A stretch of 64,000 bases of DNA from the NCBI GenBank assembly GCA_000980705.1, contig LBCK01000001.1, positions 372,001-436,000 on the forward strand, read 5' to 3'. The stretch comes from Ruminococcus sp. UNK.MGS-30. GTDB lineage: Bacteria; Bacillota; Clostridia; Oscillospirales; Ruminococcaceae. The notes beneath the pieces are model-generated. The model saw only the letters and a program-made list of their open reading frames with translations. It ran no database searches and was not told the DNA's origin. Within the stretch, counting starts at the first letter, position 1. Every line of letters starts with the position of its first letter. Positions 42,797 through 51,711 of the stretch are shown piece after piece. The position numbers and the translations under genes were made by a program.

Positions 42797-42928
42797 TCAG
42801 AAACTTCTGAGCGTTGTGGTCAGAAACAGGCTGTTGTCCATGTGCATCTTATTCAGCACATATAGTATGATCGCCATGACTGTCCAGATCGCAGCCGTTT
42901 GAATGGTATAAAATATAATCTTCTTCAT
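42797..42928 (-). CDS. Small membrane protein (43 aa)
   Basis: The frame starts with ATG at 42928, eight bases after GAGGTG, and encodes MKKIIFYTIQTAAIWTVMAI plus a short tail ending TLRSF, with one hydrophobic segment (about 4-25). It has its own consensus promoter (42996-43024), a leader hairpin and a terminator. No family is recognised. The independent transcription unit supports it as a real small gene. Confidence 0.6.
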   Translation of the reverse strand: MKKIIFYTIQTAAIWTVMAIILYVLNKMHMDNSLFLTTTLRSF

Positions 42929-42995
42929 CAAAGATACACCTCATTTCACAAAGTACCGCCCATGCCGTTACGGCACTTTGGTTTCTACATCTATC

Positions 42996-43024
42996 ATTAT
43001 ACACAATAACTGCCAAGAATACAA
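42996..43024 (-). promoter_or_regulatory. Sigma-A promoter of the 43-aa ORF
   Basis: TTGTAT and TATAAT with a 17-base spacer on the minus strand. A GTGCCGT/ACGGCA hairpin lies in the short leader. The 367-base gap from 42929 to 43295 otherwise holds only the promoter of the next gene. Confidence 0.7.
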
Positions 43025-43215
43025 TAGCTTTTTGTGAATTGTAATTAAATTGCAACCGTTTTTTTCGAAATGACAGAATCCGGAACAAAAGACTGCGCCG
43101 GTATTCGGTATAATGCACAGTGCTTTTTTTCGAGTCTGTTGCAGAACCATAAATACCACCAAAAAACCGCCAACTTTTCCGAAAAACACACGGGTTTCTC
43201 GTGTAATATTCCATA

Positions 43216-43244
43216 TTTACAAACGGAACAGTTTGTGGTATGAT
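43216..43244 (+). promoter_or_regulatory. Sigma-A promoter of the cytidylate kinase-like gene
   Basis: TTTACA and TATGAT with a 17-base spacer, 52 bp before the gene. Confidence 0.75.
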
Positions 43245-43295
43245 GAATATGATGAGCAATATCATGATATTATGAAAAGGAAAGGGGCTTTCTCC

Positions 43296-43910
43296 ATGCA
43301 AAATTATGTAATCACCATTACACGGCAGTTCGGCAGCAGAGGCCGGGACATTGGCGTTGCCGCAGCGAAAAAGCTGGGCATTCCCCTATACGACAGAAAT
43401 GTGCTGGAAAAAGAGGCAGAGGAGATCGACAGCACACTCCATTCTCTGGTGGAATTCAGCAAAAACGGCATGAGCGAATCGGGATATTACAAGATGGCAT
43501 ATCCTCTGGGCATCGGCAGTGCGCTGAAAAAAGACCGGATGTTTGAATTGCAGAGCAAATTAGTGCTGAAACACGCAGAAAGTGAAAACTGCGTTATCAT
43601 CGGACGCTGTGCGGACTATCTGCTCCGGGAGCGGGAAAATGTGATTCGCTGCTATATCTTTGCACCCTATCAGGCACGGATCCGCAACAGCATCATGACG
43701 CTGGGACTCGCCAACGCCGAGCCGCAGCGCATCATCGAAGAAGTGGACAAGGCACGTGCAGAGTATTACCGCTCGCACACCGGCTGTGAGGTCAACAATA
43801 CCCGGTACCGTGATCTGTTTCTGAACAGCAACCTGCTGGGCGTAGAAGGCACGGCAGATCTTATCGTTGACGCTGTCCGGAGAAAGTTCGGACTGCCGGA
43901 AGAAAAATAA
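43296..43910 (+). CDS. Cytidylate kinase-like family protein
   Basis: The 204-residue protein begins YVITITRQFGSRGRDIGVAAAKKLGIPLYDR, the P-loop-like start of the cytidylate kinase-like family, and later has CVIIGRCADYLLRE. It is shorter than and distinct from the essential CMP kinase, and its substrate is not known. ATG at 43296 follows AAAGGGG; a longer upstream frame is unsupported. Confidence 0.86.
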   Translation: MQNYVITITRQFGSRGRDIGVAAAKKLGIPLYDRNVLEKEAEEIDSTLHSLVEFSKNGMSESGYYKMAYPLGIGSALKKDRMFELQSKLVLKHAESENCVIIGRCADYLLRERENVIRCYIFAPYQARIRNSIMTLGLANAEPQRIIEEVDKARAEYYRSHTGCEVNNTRYRDLFLNSNLLGVEGTADLIVDAVRRKFGLPEEK

Positions 43911-43974
43911 GACCCGGGCTGTACAGGCACAAGTCCTGGGGATTCCGCATATCCTGTCACTGAGGTGATGCGTT

Positions 43975-44469
43975 ATGAAGGAATTCCGCAGAAGCGTCTG
44001 GATCGGTTTTATCTGGAGCATCGTTTTCGGAACGATGCTCCATTTTTTATACGGCTGGACGGGCGAAAACCGGGTGGTAGGGCTGTATGCCGCCGTCAGT
44101 GAAAGCACCTGGGAACATCTGAAACTCCTATTTTTCCCGGTGCTGCTCTATACGGTCTGGGAATATATCTGGCTGGGACACCGCTGGAAAGGCTACGTAC
44201 AGGTACGGGCAGAGAGTGTGCTGCTGGGAATGCTGACCATTACGGCGCTGTTCTATACCTACACCGGCATCTGCGGCAGGCACTGGCTGTGGGCAGACAT
44301 CCTCACATTTGTGCTGGGTGCGGCTGTCACTGCGTATTACACCTGGAAATACGCCCGGCGAGGACGTGGCAGCAGCGTGTTCGGCGCAGTTGTCCTTGCA
44401 GTCATCGCCGTCTGCTTTGGCGTGTTCAGCCTGTTTCCGCCTGCGGTGGGAATTTTTGCAATCCCATAA
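43975..44469 (+). CDS. DUF6512 family membrane protein
   Basis: The 164-residue protein has about five hydrophobic segments and the signature LYAAVSESTWEHLKLLFFP after the first, which I associate with DUF6512. Function unknown. ATG at 43975 follows GAGGTG, 64 bp after the cytidylate kinase-like gene, likely in the same transcript. Confidence 0.78.
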   Translation: MKEFRRSVWIGFIWSIVFGTMLHFLYGWTGENRVVGLYAAVSESTWEHLKLLFFPVLLYTVWEYIWLGHRWKGYVQVRAESVLLGMLTITALFYTYTGICGRHWLWADILTFVLGAAVTAYYTWKYARRGRGSSVFGAVVLAVIAVCFGVFSLFPPAVGIFAIP

Positions 44470-44475
44470 GTATCC

Positions 44476-44508
44476 GGGCAGTCCTTTTAAGGGACTGCCC
44501 TTTTTCTG
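44476..44508 (+). terminator. Terminator of the 43296-44469 unit
   Basis: Stem GGGCAGTCCTT / AAGGGACTGCCC with a T-run. Confidence 0.88.
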
Positions 44509-44555
44509 CACCATTTTTCCGGTTCTCACATAAAATGTGACAGGAGGTGAACGCT

Positions 44556-44933
44556 GTGAACGGACTGATTTGTCTGCTGGTATTCTGTCTGCTGGCGGTG
44601 ACGGCTCTGGCAGCACTGGGGCTGTGCCGGCGGCTGTTTTCCCATGAACTGCCGGAACATATGGCGACTCTTGCACTCCTGGAAAGCCAGGCGCAATGGG
44701 AACGGCAGTGCGCCGCACTGGCTGCCCAGCTGACCTGGACCGACCGGGACATGGTGCACACAGTCTGGCTGGTGGATGCCACGCCGGACGGCAGCCTGGA
44801 ACAGGGCTGCACGGCATTTTGCAGACGGCACAGAGGCTTTTGCTATTGCCGGCTGTCGGAGTTGACGAAAATTTTTGGCAGCGGTGCGGAATCCGAAAAA
44901 AATGATTGCAATTTGTCGAAAAAACAGGTATAA
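44556..44933 (+). CDS. Hypothetical protein with N-terminal membrane segment
   Basis: The 125-residue product has one hydrophobic segment (about 3-24), then a soluble part with several Cys and Trp residues (AQLTWTDRDMVHTVWLVDATPDG, GCTAFCRRHRGFCYCRL). I do not recognise it; the pattern hints at a small sensor or regulatory membrane protein. The start is GTG at 44556, eight bases after AGGAGG. Its 3' end contains the recD2 promoter. Confidence 0.65.
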   Translation: MNGLICLLVFCLLAVTALAALGLCRRLFSHELPEHMATLALLESQAQWERQCAALAAQLTWTDRDMVHTVWLVDATPDGSLEQGCTAFCRRHRGFCYCRLSELTKIFGSGAESEKNDCNLSKKQV

Positions 44934-44934
44934 T
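44906..44934 (+). promoter_or_regulatory. Sigma-A promoter of recD2-mreB
   Basis: TTGCAA and TATAAT with a 17-base spacer, located within the last codons of the upstream gene. Confidence 0.75.
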
Positions 44935-44967
44935 AAAAAGAGTGCATTGGGAAAGGAGGCGGTCAAA

Positions 44968-47262
44968 GTGGCGGCAGAAGAAAGAAAACCACTCCATTTA
45001 GAAGGTACTGTGGAACACGTGATGTACTGCAACGCAGAAAACGGATATACAGTCCTGGAACTGGATGCCGGCGGCACACTGATTACGGTGGTCGGCGAAA
45101 TGGGCGAGACCGAAGAGGGCGAACAGCTTTCGGTGGACGGCGAATACACCACCCATCCACGCTATGGAATGCAGTTCCGGGCGCAGTACTGGGAGCGCAA
45201 GCTGCCGGCAGATGCGCTGAACATCCAGCGCTATCTCTCCTCCGGCGCCATCAAGGGCATCGGACCGTCTCTGGCAAAGAAAATCGTGGAAAACTTCGGA
45301 GATCACACCCTGGAGATCATGGAAAAAGAGCCGACCCGTCTCCTGGAGATCCGGGGAATCTCTCCGAAAAAATGTGAGTCTATCGCCGCAGAAGTCAAGC
45401 AGATTTTTTCGCTCCGGACACTGATGCTGTTTCTGGCGCAGTATGATATCCGCTCCAAATATGCCATGCGTGCATATCAGAAATGGGGCAACGGCGCCAT
45501 TGATCTGCTGGCGGCGAATCCTTATCTGCTCTGTGTTCCCGGCGTGGAACTGGACTTTCTGAAAGCAGATGCCGTGGCACAGGGGATGCAGTTCGCACAG
45601 AATGCGCCCCAGCGTGTCCAGGCAGGCATCATCTACATCTTACAATACAACACCAACAACGGGAACTCCTGTCTGCCGCTGGATCGGCTGCGCCCGAAAG
45701 CGTGCGCCTATCTGAAAGTCAACGAGGCAGATTTCGAGATTGCCTATGCCGGGGCGCTGGACGAGCATACCCTCTGTGTCTATGAGAAAAACGGACGGGA
45801 CTATGTCTATCTGGAGGACTACTACATTGCGGAACACTACATCGCAGACCGCATCGGTGTAATACAGGATTTCAGCGCACCGGAGGACAACAGCGAGTTT
45901 GAAAAGATGATCGACGCCCAGGAACAGGAACAGGGCATGGAATACGCCGCCTTACAGCGAAAAGCCATTGTGACGGCGCTTTCCCGTGGCATTATGATCC
46001 TCACCGGCGGTCCGGGTACGGGAAAGACCACGACGCTGAACGGCATCATTTCCCTGTATGAAAAGCAGGGCTATCGTGTCATGATCGCCGCACCCACCGG
46101 ACGTGCCGCAAGCCGCATCTCTGACCTCACCGGCTATGAGGCAAGCACCATTCACCGGATGCTGGAAGTGGAATACGACGCATCCGGCGGCATGGGATTC
46201 CAGCACGATGAGCGCAATCCCCTGGAGTGCGATGTGATGGTAGTGGACGAGATGTCCATGGTGGACGTGCTTTTGTTCGAGCATCTGCTCCGGGCGCTGC
46301 GGCTGAGCTGCAAGGTGGTGCTGGTGGGCGACTGTGACCAGTTGCCGTCCGTGGGTGCAGGCAACCTGCTCCGGGATCTGATCGACAGCGGCAGAGTGCC
46401 GGTGGTGGCACTGAAAGAGATCTTCCGCCAGGCGCAGAAGAGCAGCATCATCACCAATGCCCACAAGATCATCGGCGGTGAATACCCGGATCTCACCCAG
46501 AAAAAGAGCGACTGTTTCTTTTTCCAGCGGCTGAAGCCGGATGCTGCAACAGAGCTGATGCTGGAACTGGTCAAGACCCGGCTGCCCAAGGCATACGGCT
46601 ACTCCCCCATGGAGGATATCCAGGTCATCACCCCGTCCCGCAAGGGCGTTATGGGCGTGATCGAACTGAACCAGCGGCTCCAGGCGGTGCTGAATCCGCC
46701 CTCGCCTTCTCTGCCGGAGGTAAAGTCCATGCTCTACACCTTCCGGGAAGGCGACAAGGTCATGCAGATCAAGAACAACTATGACATTATCTGGCACAAG
46801 GACGGCGAAAACGGCACAGGCATCTTCAACGGAGACATTGGCTATCTCCGTGCCATCAACCGGCAGACCCAGGAAGTGGTGGCGGAATTTGACGGCAGAC
46901 GTGCCACCTATCCCTTTGAACAGCTGGATCAGCTGGAGCTGGCATACGCTGTCACTGTCCACAAGAGCCAGGGCAGCGAATTCCAGGCAGTGGTCATGCC
47001 GCTGCTGGGCGGATTCCCGAAACTGTATTACCGGAATCTGCTGTATACCGCCGTCACCAGAGCCAGACGGCTACTGATTATGATCGGCTCACAAAAAGTC
47101 ATTTATCAGATGGTGGAAAACAACCGCCGTATGAATCGATATACCTGTCTGCGGGATATGCTGGAACAGCAAAAAAGCACTGCGCAGACACAGCGCCTGG
47201 AACAGCCGGAAGCGTCCGGCGCAACCGAACAGGACGCACCAGAACAGGAGGAATCGTCATGA
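44968..47262 (+). CDS. recD2: RecD2-type ATP-dependent DNA helicase
   Basis: The 764-residue SF1B helicase has an N-terminal region with helix-hairpin-helix motifs (SGAIKGIGPSLAKKIVENFG), Walker A GGPGTGKTTT near residue 346, DEMSMVD, GDCDQLPSVGAGN and the C-terminal motif VTVHKSQGSEF. It lacks RecBC partners nearby, as usual for RecD2, and should act in repair or mismatch processing. The start is GTG at 44968, eight bases after GGAGG. A Gln/Glu-rich tail of about 40 residues closes the protein. The stop overlaps the mreB start by four bases. Confidence 0.94.
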   Translation: MAAEERKPLHLEGTVEHVMYCNAENGYTVLELDAGGTLITVVGEMGETEEGEQLSVDGEYTTHPRYGMQFRAQYWERKLPADALNIQRYLSSGAIKGIGPSLAKKIVENFGDHTLEIMEKEPTRLLEIRGISPKKCESIAAEVKQIFSLRTLMLFLAQYDIRSKYAMRAYQKWGNGAIDLLAANPYLLCVPGVELDFLKADAVAQGMQFAQNAPQRVQAGIIYILQYNTNNGNSCLPLDRLRPKACAYLKVNEADFEIAYAGALDEHTLCVYEKNGRDYVYLEDYYIAEHYIADRIGVIQDFSAPEDNSEFEKMIDAQEQEQGMEYAALQRKAIVTALSRGIMILTGGPGTGKTTTLNGIISLYEKQGYRVMIAAPTGRAASRISDLTGYEASTIHRMLEVEYDASGGMGFQHDERNPLECDVMVVDEMSMVDVLLFEHLLRALRLSCKVVLVGDCDQLPSVGAGNLLRDLIDSGRVPVVALKEIFRQAQKSSIITNAHKIIGGEYPDLTQKKSDCFFFQRLKPDAATELMLELVKTRLPKAYGYSPMEDIQVITPSRKGVMGVIELNQRLQAVLNPPSPSLPEVKSMLYTFREGDKVMQIKNNYDIIWHKDGENGTGIFNGDIGYLRAINRQTQEVVAEFDGRRATYPFEQLDQLELAYAVTVHKSQGSEFQAVVMPLLGGFPKLYYRNLLYTAVTRARRLLIMIGSQKVIYQMVENNRRMNRYTCLRDMLEQQKSTAQTQRLEQPEASGATEQDAPEQEESS

Positions 47263-48278
47263 GTAAAACAGACATTGGCATTGATTTAGGAACGGCAAAC
47301 ACCGTCATCACCTTAGGGAAAAAGGGCGTTGTACTCAGCGAACCCTCTGCGATCGCCTATCACACCCACACCAAGGAAGTCCTGGCTGTGGGCAAGCGTG
47401 CCTATCAGATGATCGGCAAGACCCCGGACTATATTGAAGTGATCCGTCCCCTTTCCGGCGGCGTGATCTCCGACGACCGGATGACACAGTACATGATCCG
47501 GGAGTTTATTCTCCAGGTCACCGGACATCGGCTCACCAAGCCACGCATCATTATCTGTGTGCCGTCCTTTATCACGGACGTGGAAAAGCGTGCTGTAGTC
47601 GAGGCAGCCATGAGCGCCGGCTCCCGAAAGGCGTATCTCATTGATGAGCCTATTGCCGCTCTGATTGGCGCAGGGGTAAACATCGGCAAGGCACGGGGCA
47701 ACATGGTAGTAGACATCGGCGGCGGCACAACAGACGTTGCCATCGTCTCCATGAACGGCATCGTCACCTCCCACTCCGTCCGTGCCGCCGGAAACACCCT
47801 GGACCAGGCGATCATCCGGTATATGCAGACCAAGTACAAGCTGCTCATCGGCGAACGCACTGCCGAGCGGCTGAAAATCGAAATGACCAACCTCTACGAC
47901 CCCAGAGCGGATGTTACGGCATGGGTCAAGGGACGGAATCTGGTCAGCGGTCTGCCGGAAATGCAGGAAGTCAGCGAGCTGGAGATCTTCGAGGCTGTGG
48001 AAGATGTGGTGGCGGACATCATCGAGGCAATCAAGACCGTCCTGGAAGAGACACCGCCGGAACTGGTAGGCGACATCTACGAAAACGGCGTCCTCATGGC
48101 AGGCGGCGGTGCGATGCTGGGCGGTCTGCGAAAGCTGGTAGAGCGGACGCTCCAGGTCAAGTGTGTTGTGGCAAAGGATGCCATTCACTGTGTGGCAAAG
48201 GGGACTGCCATTGCGTTCCGCAAAATGGACACGCTGCTGGACGGCTTTGAGAATATTGCGGTGTATCAGTTTAAGTGA
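47259..48278 (+). CDS. mreB: MreB/Mbl family cell-shape actin homologue
   Basis: The 339-residue bacterial actin has the phosphate 1 motif IGIDLGTANTVI, the connect region, phosphate 2 VVDIGGGTTDVAIVSM and the adenosine motif LMAGGGAMLGGL. It directs cell-wall elongation with MreC/MreD, which are not adjacent. Pairing with recD2 is unusual: the ATG overlaps the recD2 stop (ATGA), so mreB is translated from the helicase message. It could be the Mbl or MreBH paralogue. Confidence 0.94.
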   Translation: MSKTDIGIDLGTANTVITLGKKGVVLSEPSAIAYHTHTKEVLAVGKRAYQMIGKTPDYIEVIRPLSGGVISDDRMTQYMIREFILQVTGHRLTKPRIIICVPSFITDVEKRAVVEAAMSAGSRKAYLIDEPIAALIGAGVNIGKARGNMVVDIGGGTTDVAIVSMNGIVTSHSVRAAGNTLDQAIIRYMQTKYKLLIGERTAERLKIEMTNLYDPRADVTAWVKGRNLVSGLPEMQEVSELEIFEAVEDVVADIIEAIKTVLEETPPELVGDIYENGVLMAGGGAMLGGLRKLVERTLQVKCVVAKDAIHCVAKGTAIAFRKMDTLLDGFENIAVYQFK

Positions 48279-48337
48279 GGGTATGCCGCCAGCCGGCTTG
48301 CTCCCTTTCATGATCCCCTGTCTGCAAACATGAAATA

Positions 48338-48369
48338 GAAACGGGTACACAACGCTGTACCCGTTTTTT
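48338..48369 (+). terminator. Terminator of recD2-mreB
   Basis: Stem AACGGGTACA / TGTACCCGTT with a T-run. Confidence 0.9.
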
Positions 48370-48385
48370 CTGCCGTTCCATCAGC

Positions 48386-48435
48386 TTAGCACTCTGCATT
48401 AGCACTTGTTAGCACTCATTTACTAAGAGTGCTAA
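48386..48435. promoter_or_regulatory. CIRCE operator with two extra half-sites
   Basis: TTAGCACTC-N9-GAGTGCTAA at 48409-48435 is a perfect CIRCE, the binding site of the heat-shock repressor HrcA. Two further direct half-sites precede it: TTAGCACTC at 48386-48394 and TTAGCACTT at 48399-48407. hrcA itself is not in the window. Confidence 0.93.
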
Positions 48436-48463
48436 TTTTCATCCAGTTTTCACAAAACCGACC

Positions 48464-48491
48464 TTGAACTTTCACATAGCAGGGGTAATAT
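48464..48491 (+). promoter_or_regulatory. Possible promoter of the hsp20 pair
   Basis: TTGAAC and TAATAT with a 16-base spacer, 29 bp downstream of CIRCE. A promoter inside CIRCE (TTGTTA near 48407) is an alternative that would explain repression more simply. Confidence 0.45.
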
Positions 48492-48598
48492 GATACTTGT
48501 AAACGGAAAGGGGTTCGGAAGATGAGAAAAAGAGAGCGAACCGCATCCGATCCGTTACCACAAAAATAATAGAACATCATTCGTAGGAGGAATGCTTT

Positions 48599-49033
48599 AT
48601 GATGACATATTTAACACCGTTTGAACGTACAGGTTATGATCTGTTCCGCTCCATGCGAGATTGGGAGAATGAATTCTTCGGCGGAAAATCCGCTGCGATG
48701 AGTTCCTGCAAGACCGACATCCGGGACACCGGTGACAGCTACGTGCTGGAGGCAGAGCTGCCGGGATTCCAGAAGGATGAGATCAAGATCGGCGTAGAGA
48801 GCGACACCTTGACGCTGTCCGCTGTCCACAAGGAAAAGACCGAAGAGGAAAAGGCAAAGGACGGCACCTATCTCCGCCGGGAGCGCAGCACCAGTTCTTA
48901 TGAACAGAAACTGGACATCAGCAATGTGGATGCGTCCGGACTGCACGCTGTGTATGAAAACGGTGTGCTGACGCTGACCATGCCGAAAAAGCAGCCGGCA
49001 AAGCCGGTTTCCCGTCAACTGGAGATCCACTAA
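48599..49033 (+). CDS. Hsp20 family small heat-shock protein
   Basis: The 144-residue chaperone has a short N-terminal arm, the alpha-crystallin domain (about 38-135; DIRDTGDSYVLEAELPGFQKDEIKI, VDASGLHAVYENGVLTLTMPKK) and a C-terminal tail. It would hold unfolded proteins during heat stress. ATG at 48599 is eight bases after AGGAGG. CIRCE lies upstream. Confidence 0.94.
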   Translation: MMTYLTPFERTGYDLFRSMRDWENEFFGGKSAAMSSCKTDIRDTGDSYVLEAELPGFQKDEIKIGVESDTLTLSAVHKEKTEEEKAKDGTYLRRERSTSSYEQKLDISNVDASGLHAVYENGVLTLTMPKKQPAKPVSRQLEIH

Positions 49034-49188
49034 AGTAATGTTGAAAAGAGAAAAGCAATGCAGAAAAAAATCTGAGATAGCAAAACCAAAAAGAAAAAGA
49101 GAGAAAAAGCGCTGAAAAGGCGCATAGAACAAAGAAAAACGAGCGTGTAAAGCAAGCGCTCAGAGACAGTTCCAAGGAGGAATGACTT

Positions 49189-49626
49189 ATGATGACCATT
49201 TTTCAACCTTTTGCAAACACATTGTGGAATACAGTGAAAGATACTGAGATCACAAAGGTGCCGAAAACTGACCTGCGGGATACTGGCGACAGTTATGTGC
49301 TGGAGGCAGATATGCCGGGGTTCAAGAAAGAAGAAATCAAGCTGTCCTTGGAGGGCGATGTGCTGACCATTGCGGCAGAGCATACCACAGAAAAAACAGC
49401 AGAAGATGCGTCCGATAGTGAAGGTTCTGCTGAACAGACTGACACGGCTAAGAAAGGCACATACTTGCAGCGGCAGCGCAGTTTCTGTAAGTATTTGCAG
49501 CGCCTGGATATCAGCAACGTGGATGCAGACCGCATTGATGCGGCATATGAAAACGGCGTGCTGAAACTGACGCTGCCGAAGAAACAGCCGGCAAAGCCGG
49601 AAGTAAAGCAGATCACCGTGCAGTGA
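49189..49626 (+). CDS. Hsp20 family small heat-shock protein, second copy
   Basis: The 145-residue paralogue shares the domain (DLRDTGDSYVLEADMPGFKKEEIKL, AYENGVLKLTLPKKQPAKP) and the same ribosome-binding site arrangement as the first copy, so it arose by tandem duplication. Its middle carries an acidic insertion (TAEDASDSEGSAEQTDTA). The 155-bp gap between the genes is strongly purine-rich and shows no promoter that I trust, so both may share one transcript. Confidence 0.93.
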   Translation: MMTIFQPFANTLWNTVKDTEITKVPKTDLRDTGDSYVLEADMPGFKKEEIKLSLEGDVLTIAAEHTTEKTAEDASDSEGSAEQTDTAKKGTYLQRQRSFCKYLQRLDISNVDADRIDAAYENGVLKLTLPKKQPAKPEVKQITVQ

Positions 49627-49684
49627 TCCCGAATGTTCTCCCCTGCGGTAATCACCGCAGTTTCATAAATGTATCTCCTATATC

Positions 49685-49725
49685 ATAAAAAGAGGAAGTC
49701 TCCGAAAGGGGACTTCCTCTTTTTT
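49685..49725 (+). terminator. Terminator of the hsp20 pair
   Basis: Stem AAAAAGAGGAAGTC / GACTTCCTCTTTTTT with a CGAAAGG-type loop. Confidence 0.9.
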
Positions 49726-49916
49726 CATGCAGCGTCTCTTTTATGTTGCGCATCGAAAGCCTCCCACTCCCGAAATGTATCCCACAAAATGAGATGCACG
49801 TCTTTCCGGCGGCATTTACTGGGAACACACTCTGATTCATTTTCTTCATTATACCACAATTTTCAACAGGTTTCAATAGCAGAAAATGTGCCGCAACGAA
49901 TATCAATTTTCATGAT

Positions 49917-50085
49917 AGCCTCCCCTGAAAGGGGAGGGGGACCGCCGTTAGGCGGTGGAGAGGTTCTTTCGTAAAATCTTTTTTATGACGTTTTCGACAT
50001 AAGTGAAAACCCCTCAGTCAGTGCTACGCACTGCCAGCTCAGCACAAGGCACGCCCTTCGGGTGCCCTTTCAGGGGAGCCTTACT
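49917..50085. repeat. REP-like palindromic repeats
   Basis: CTCCCCTGAAAGGGGAG, CCGCCGTTAGGCGG and GGCACGCCCTTCGGGTGCC hairpins follow one another in a gene-free stretch. The last motif recurs as GGCACACCCTACGGGCGCC at 56280-56298. The 597-base gap between the second hsp20 gene and radA holds only these, the terminator and the radA promoter. Confidence 0.65.
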
Positions 50086-50160
50086 TGTCAAACTTCATAA
50101 TTTTAATCAGCATATTTTTGAAAATTGATTTCGCTGCCGTTCTGCGGAAAGCAAGCCGCC

Positions 50161-50189
50161 TTGCATCTCCTGCCGTTTCATGGTATAAT
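50161..50189 (+). promoter_or_regulatory. Sigma-A promoter of radA
   Basis: TTGCAT and TATAAT with a 17-base spacer, 35 bp before radA. Confidence 0.82.
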
Positions 50190-50223
50190 ACAAGTAACAA
50201 CAAACAGCAAAGGAGAACGCTCT

Positions 50224-51618
50224 ATGGCAAAACCGAAAACCATTTACCGCTGTACGGAATGCGGCTATGAAAGCGCCAAGTGGAACGGAAAGTGTCCGTC
50301 CTGCGGCGCATGGAACACCCTGGAGGAGGATGTTCCGCTGCCGGCGCAGGCGGTGGGAAACAGCCGCCGGAAACCGGTGGATCTTTCGGACAAGATACAG
50401 GAACTGGACGAGGTGGACACCACGGCGGATGTGCGCTATCACACCGGCGTAGGCGAACTGGATCGTGTGCTGGGCGGCGGTCTGGTGCGTGGCTCTATCG
50501 TTCTCCTGGGCGGCGAGCCGGGCATCGGAAAAAGCACGCTGCTGCTGCAAATTTGTCAGTATTTCGGGGAATCTCACAGCGTGCTGTATGTCTCCGGCGA
50601 GGAATCTGCCAAGCAGATCAAGCTTCGTGCGCAGCGTCTGGGCGTGACAACCAGGAGCCTGTACCTGCTGACGGTCACGGATGCCCAGAGCATCTGCGAC
50701 ACCATCTCCGCCAGCCGTCCGGATATTGTCATCATCGACTCCATCCAGACCATGCGTATGGAAGAGATCTCTTCCAGCCCCGGCAGTCTGACCCAGGTGC
50801 GGGAGTGTACCAATCTGTTTATGCACACTGCAAAACAGCTGGATATCCCCATCTGGATCGTGGGACACGTGAACAAGGACGGTGCGATTGCCGGGCCAAA
50901 GGTCATGGAGCACATTGTGGATACCGTGCTGTATTTTGAAGGCGAACGCAACCTTTCCTATCGGCTGCTCCGTGCGGTGAAAAACCGGTACGGCTCGACC
51001 AATGAGATCGGCGTATTCGAGATGCAGGACAGCGGTCTGCACGAAGTCCCCAACCCGTCTGCCATGCTGCTGGACGGCAGACCCCAGGGCGTTTCGGGAA
51101 CGTGTGTCACCTGCATGATGGAAGGTTCCCGTCCGATCCTGGCAGAGATGCAGGTCCTGGCGACAAAAAGCGGATTCTCTGCGCCACGCCGCCAGACCCA
51201 GGGCTTTGACTACAGCCGCATGGTGATTCTGATTGCCGTGCTGGAAAAGCATCTGGGGCTGTTTTTCGGGACGCTGGACGTGTATCTGAACGTAGTCGGC
51301 GGCTTTCAGCTGGACGAACCGGCAGGCGATCTGGCGGCGGCGCTGTGTCTGTATTCCTCTCTGGTGGACAAGCCCATCTCGGAAAAAACGGTAGCGTTCG
51401 GCGAAGTGGGACTGGGCGGAGAAGTCCGGGGCATTTCGCACATCCGGCGGCGTGTCCGGGAGGCAGAGCGCATGGGCTTTACACGCTGTATCGTACCGCA
51501 GCAGTGCCTGCACGAACTGAAAGGCGGCTCGTATCAGATCCGGATCGCCGGCGTGCGGAATCTGCGGCAGGCGTTTTCCGTGCTGGAAAAGGATGCGAGA
51601 GAGGCTGCGGAAAAATAA
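50224..51618 (+). CDS. radA: DNA repair protein RadA
   Basis: The 464-residue protein has an N-terminal zinc finger (YRCTECGYESAKWNGKCPSC), a RecA-like ATPase domain with Walker A GGEPGIGKST near residue 100, the RadA-specific KNRYGSTNEIGVFEM motif (KNRFG type) and a C-terminal Lon-like domain (VVGGFQLDEPAGDLAAAL). It promotes branch migration in recombination. ATG at 50224 follows AAAGGAG. Confidence 0.96.
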   Translation: MAKPKTIYRCTECGYESAKWNGKCPSCGAWNTLEEDVPLPAQAVGNSRRKPVDLSDKIQELDEVDTTADVRYHTGVGELDRVLGGGLVRGSIVLLGGEPGIGKSTLLLQICQYFGESHSVLYVSGEESAKQIKLRAQRLGVTTRSLYLLTVTDAQSICDTISASRPDIVIIDSIQTMRMEEISSSPGSLTQVRECTNLFMHTAKQLDIPIWIVGHVNKDGAIAGPKVMEHIVDTVLYFEGERNLSYRLLRAVKNRYGSTNEIGVFEMQDSGLHEVPNPSAMLLDGRPQGVSGTCVTCMMEGSRPILAEMQVLATKSGFSAPRRQTQGFDYSRMVILIAVLEKHLGLFFGTLDVYLNVVGGFQLDEPAGDLAAALCLYSSLVDKPISEKTVAFGEVGLGGEVRGISHIRRRVREAERMGFTRCIVPQQCLHELKGGSYQIRIAGVRNLRQAFSVLEKDAREAAEK

Positions 51619-51711
51619 TATGGGCAGAGCGTGTCTGTATAAAATGTCTGTGCGGAAAAATTTCTCCGCAGGCGCTTATGGGGACACACTCCGGTTGAGG
51701 AGAAAGCAAAG

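Noticed and set aside
48522..48569. Fifteen-codon leader peptide before the first hsp20 gene (MRKRERTASDPLPQK)
   Set aside because: The ribosome-binding site is weak and no attenuator follows; not enough evidence to call it a gene.
49652..49906. 84-codon minus-strand frame after the second hsp20 gene
   Set aside because: It runs through the terminator stem and lacks a ribosome-binding site.
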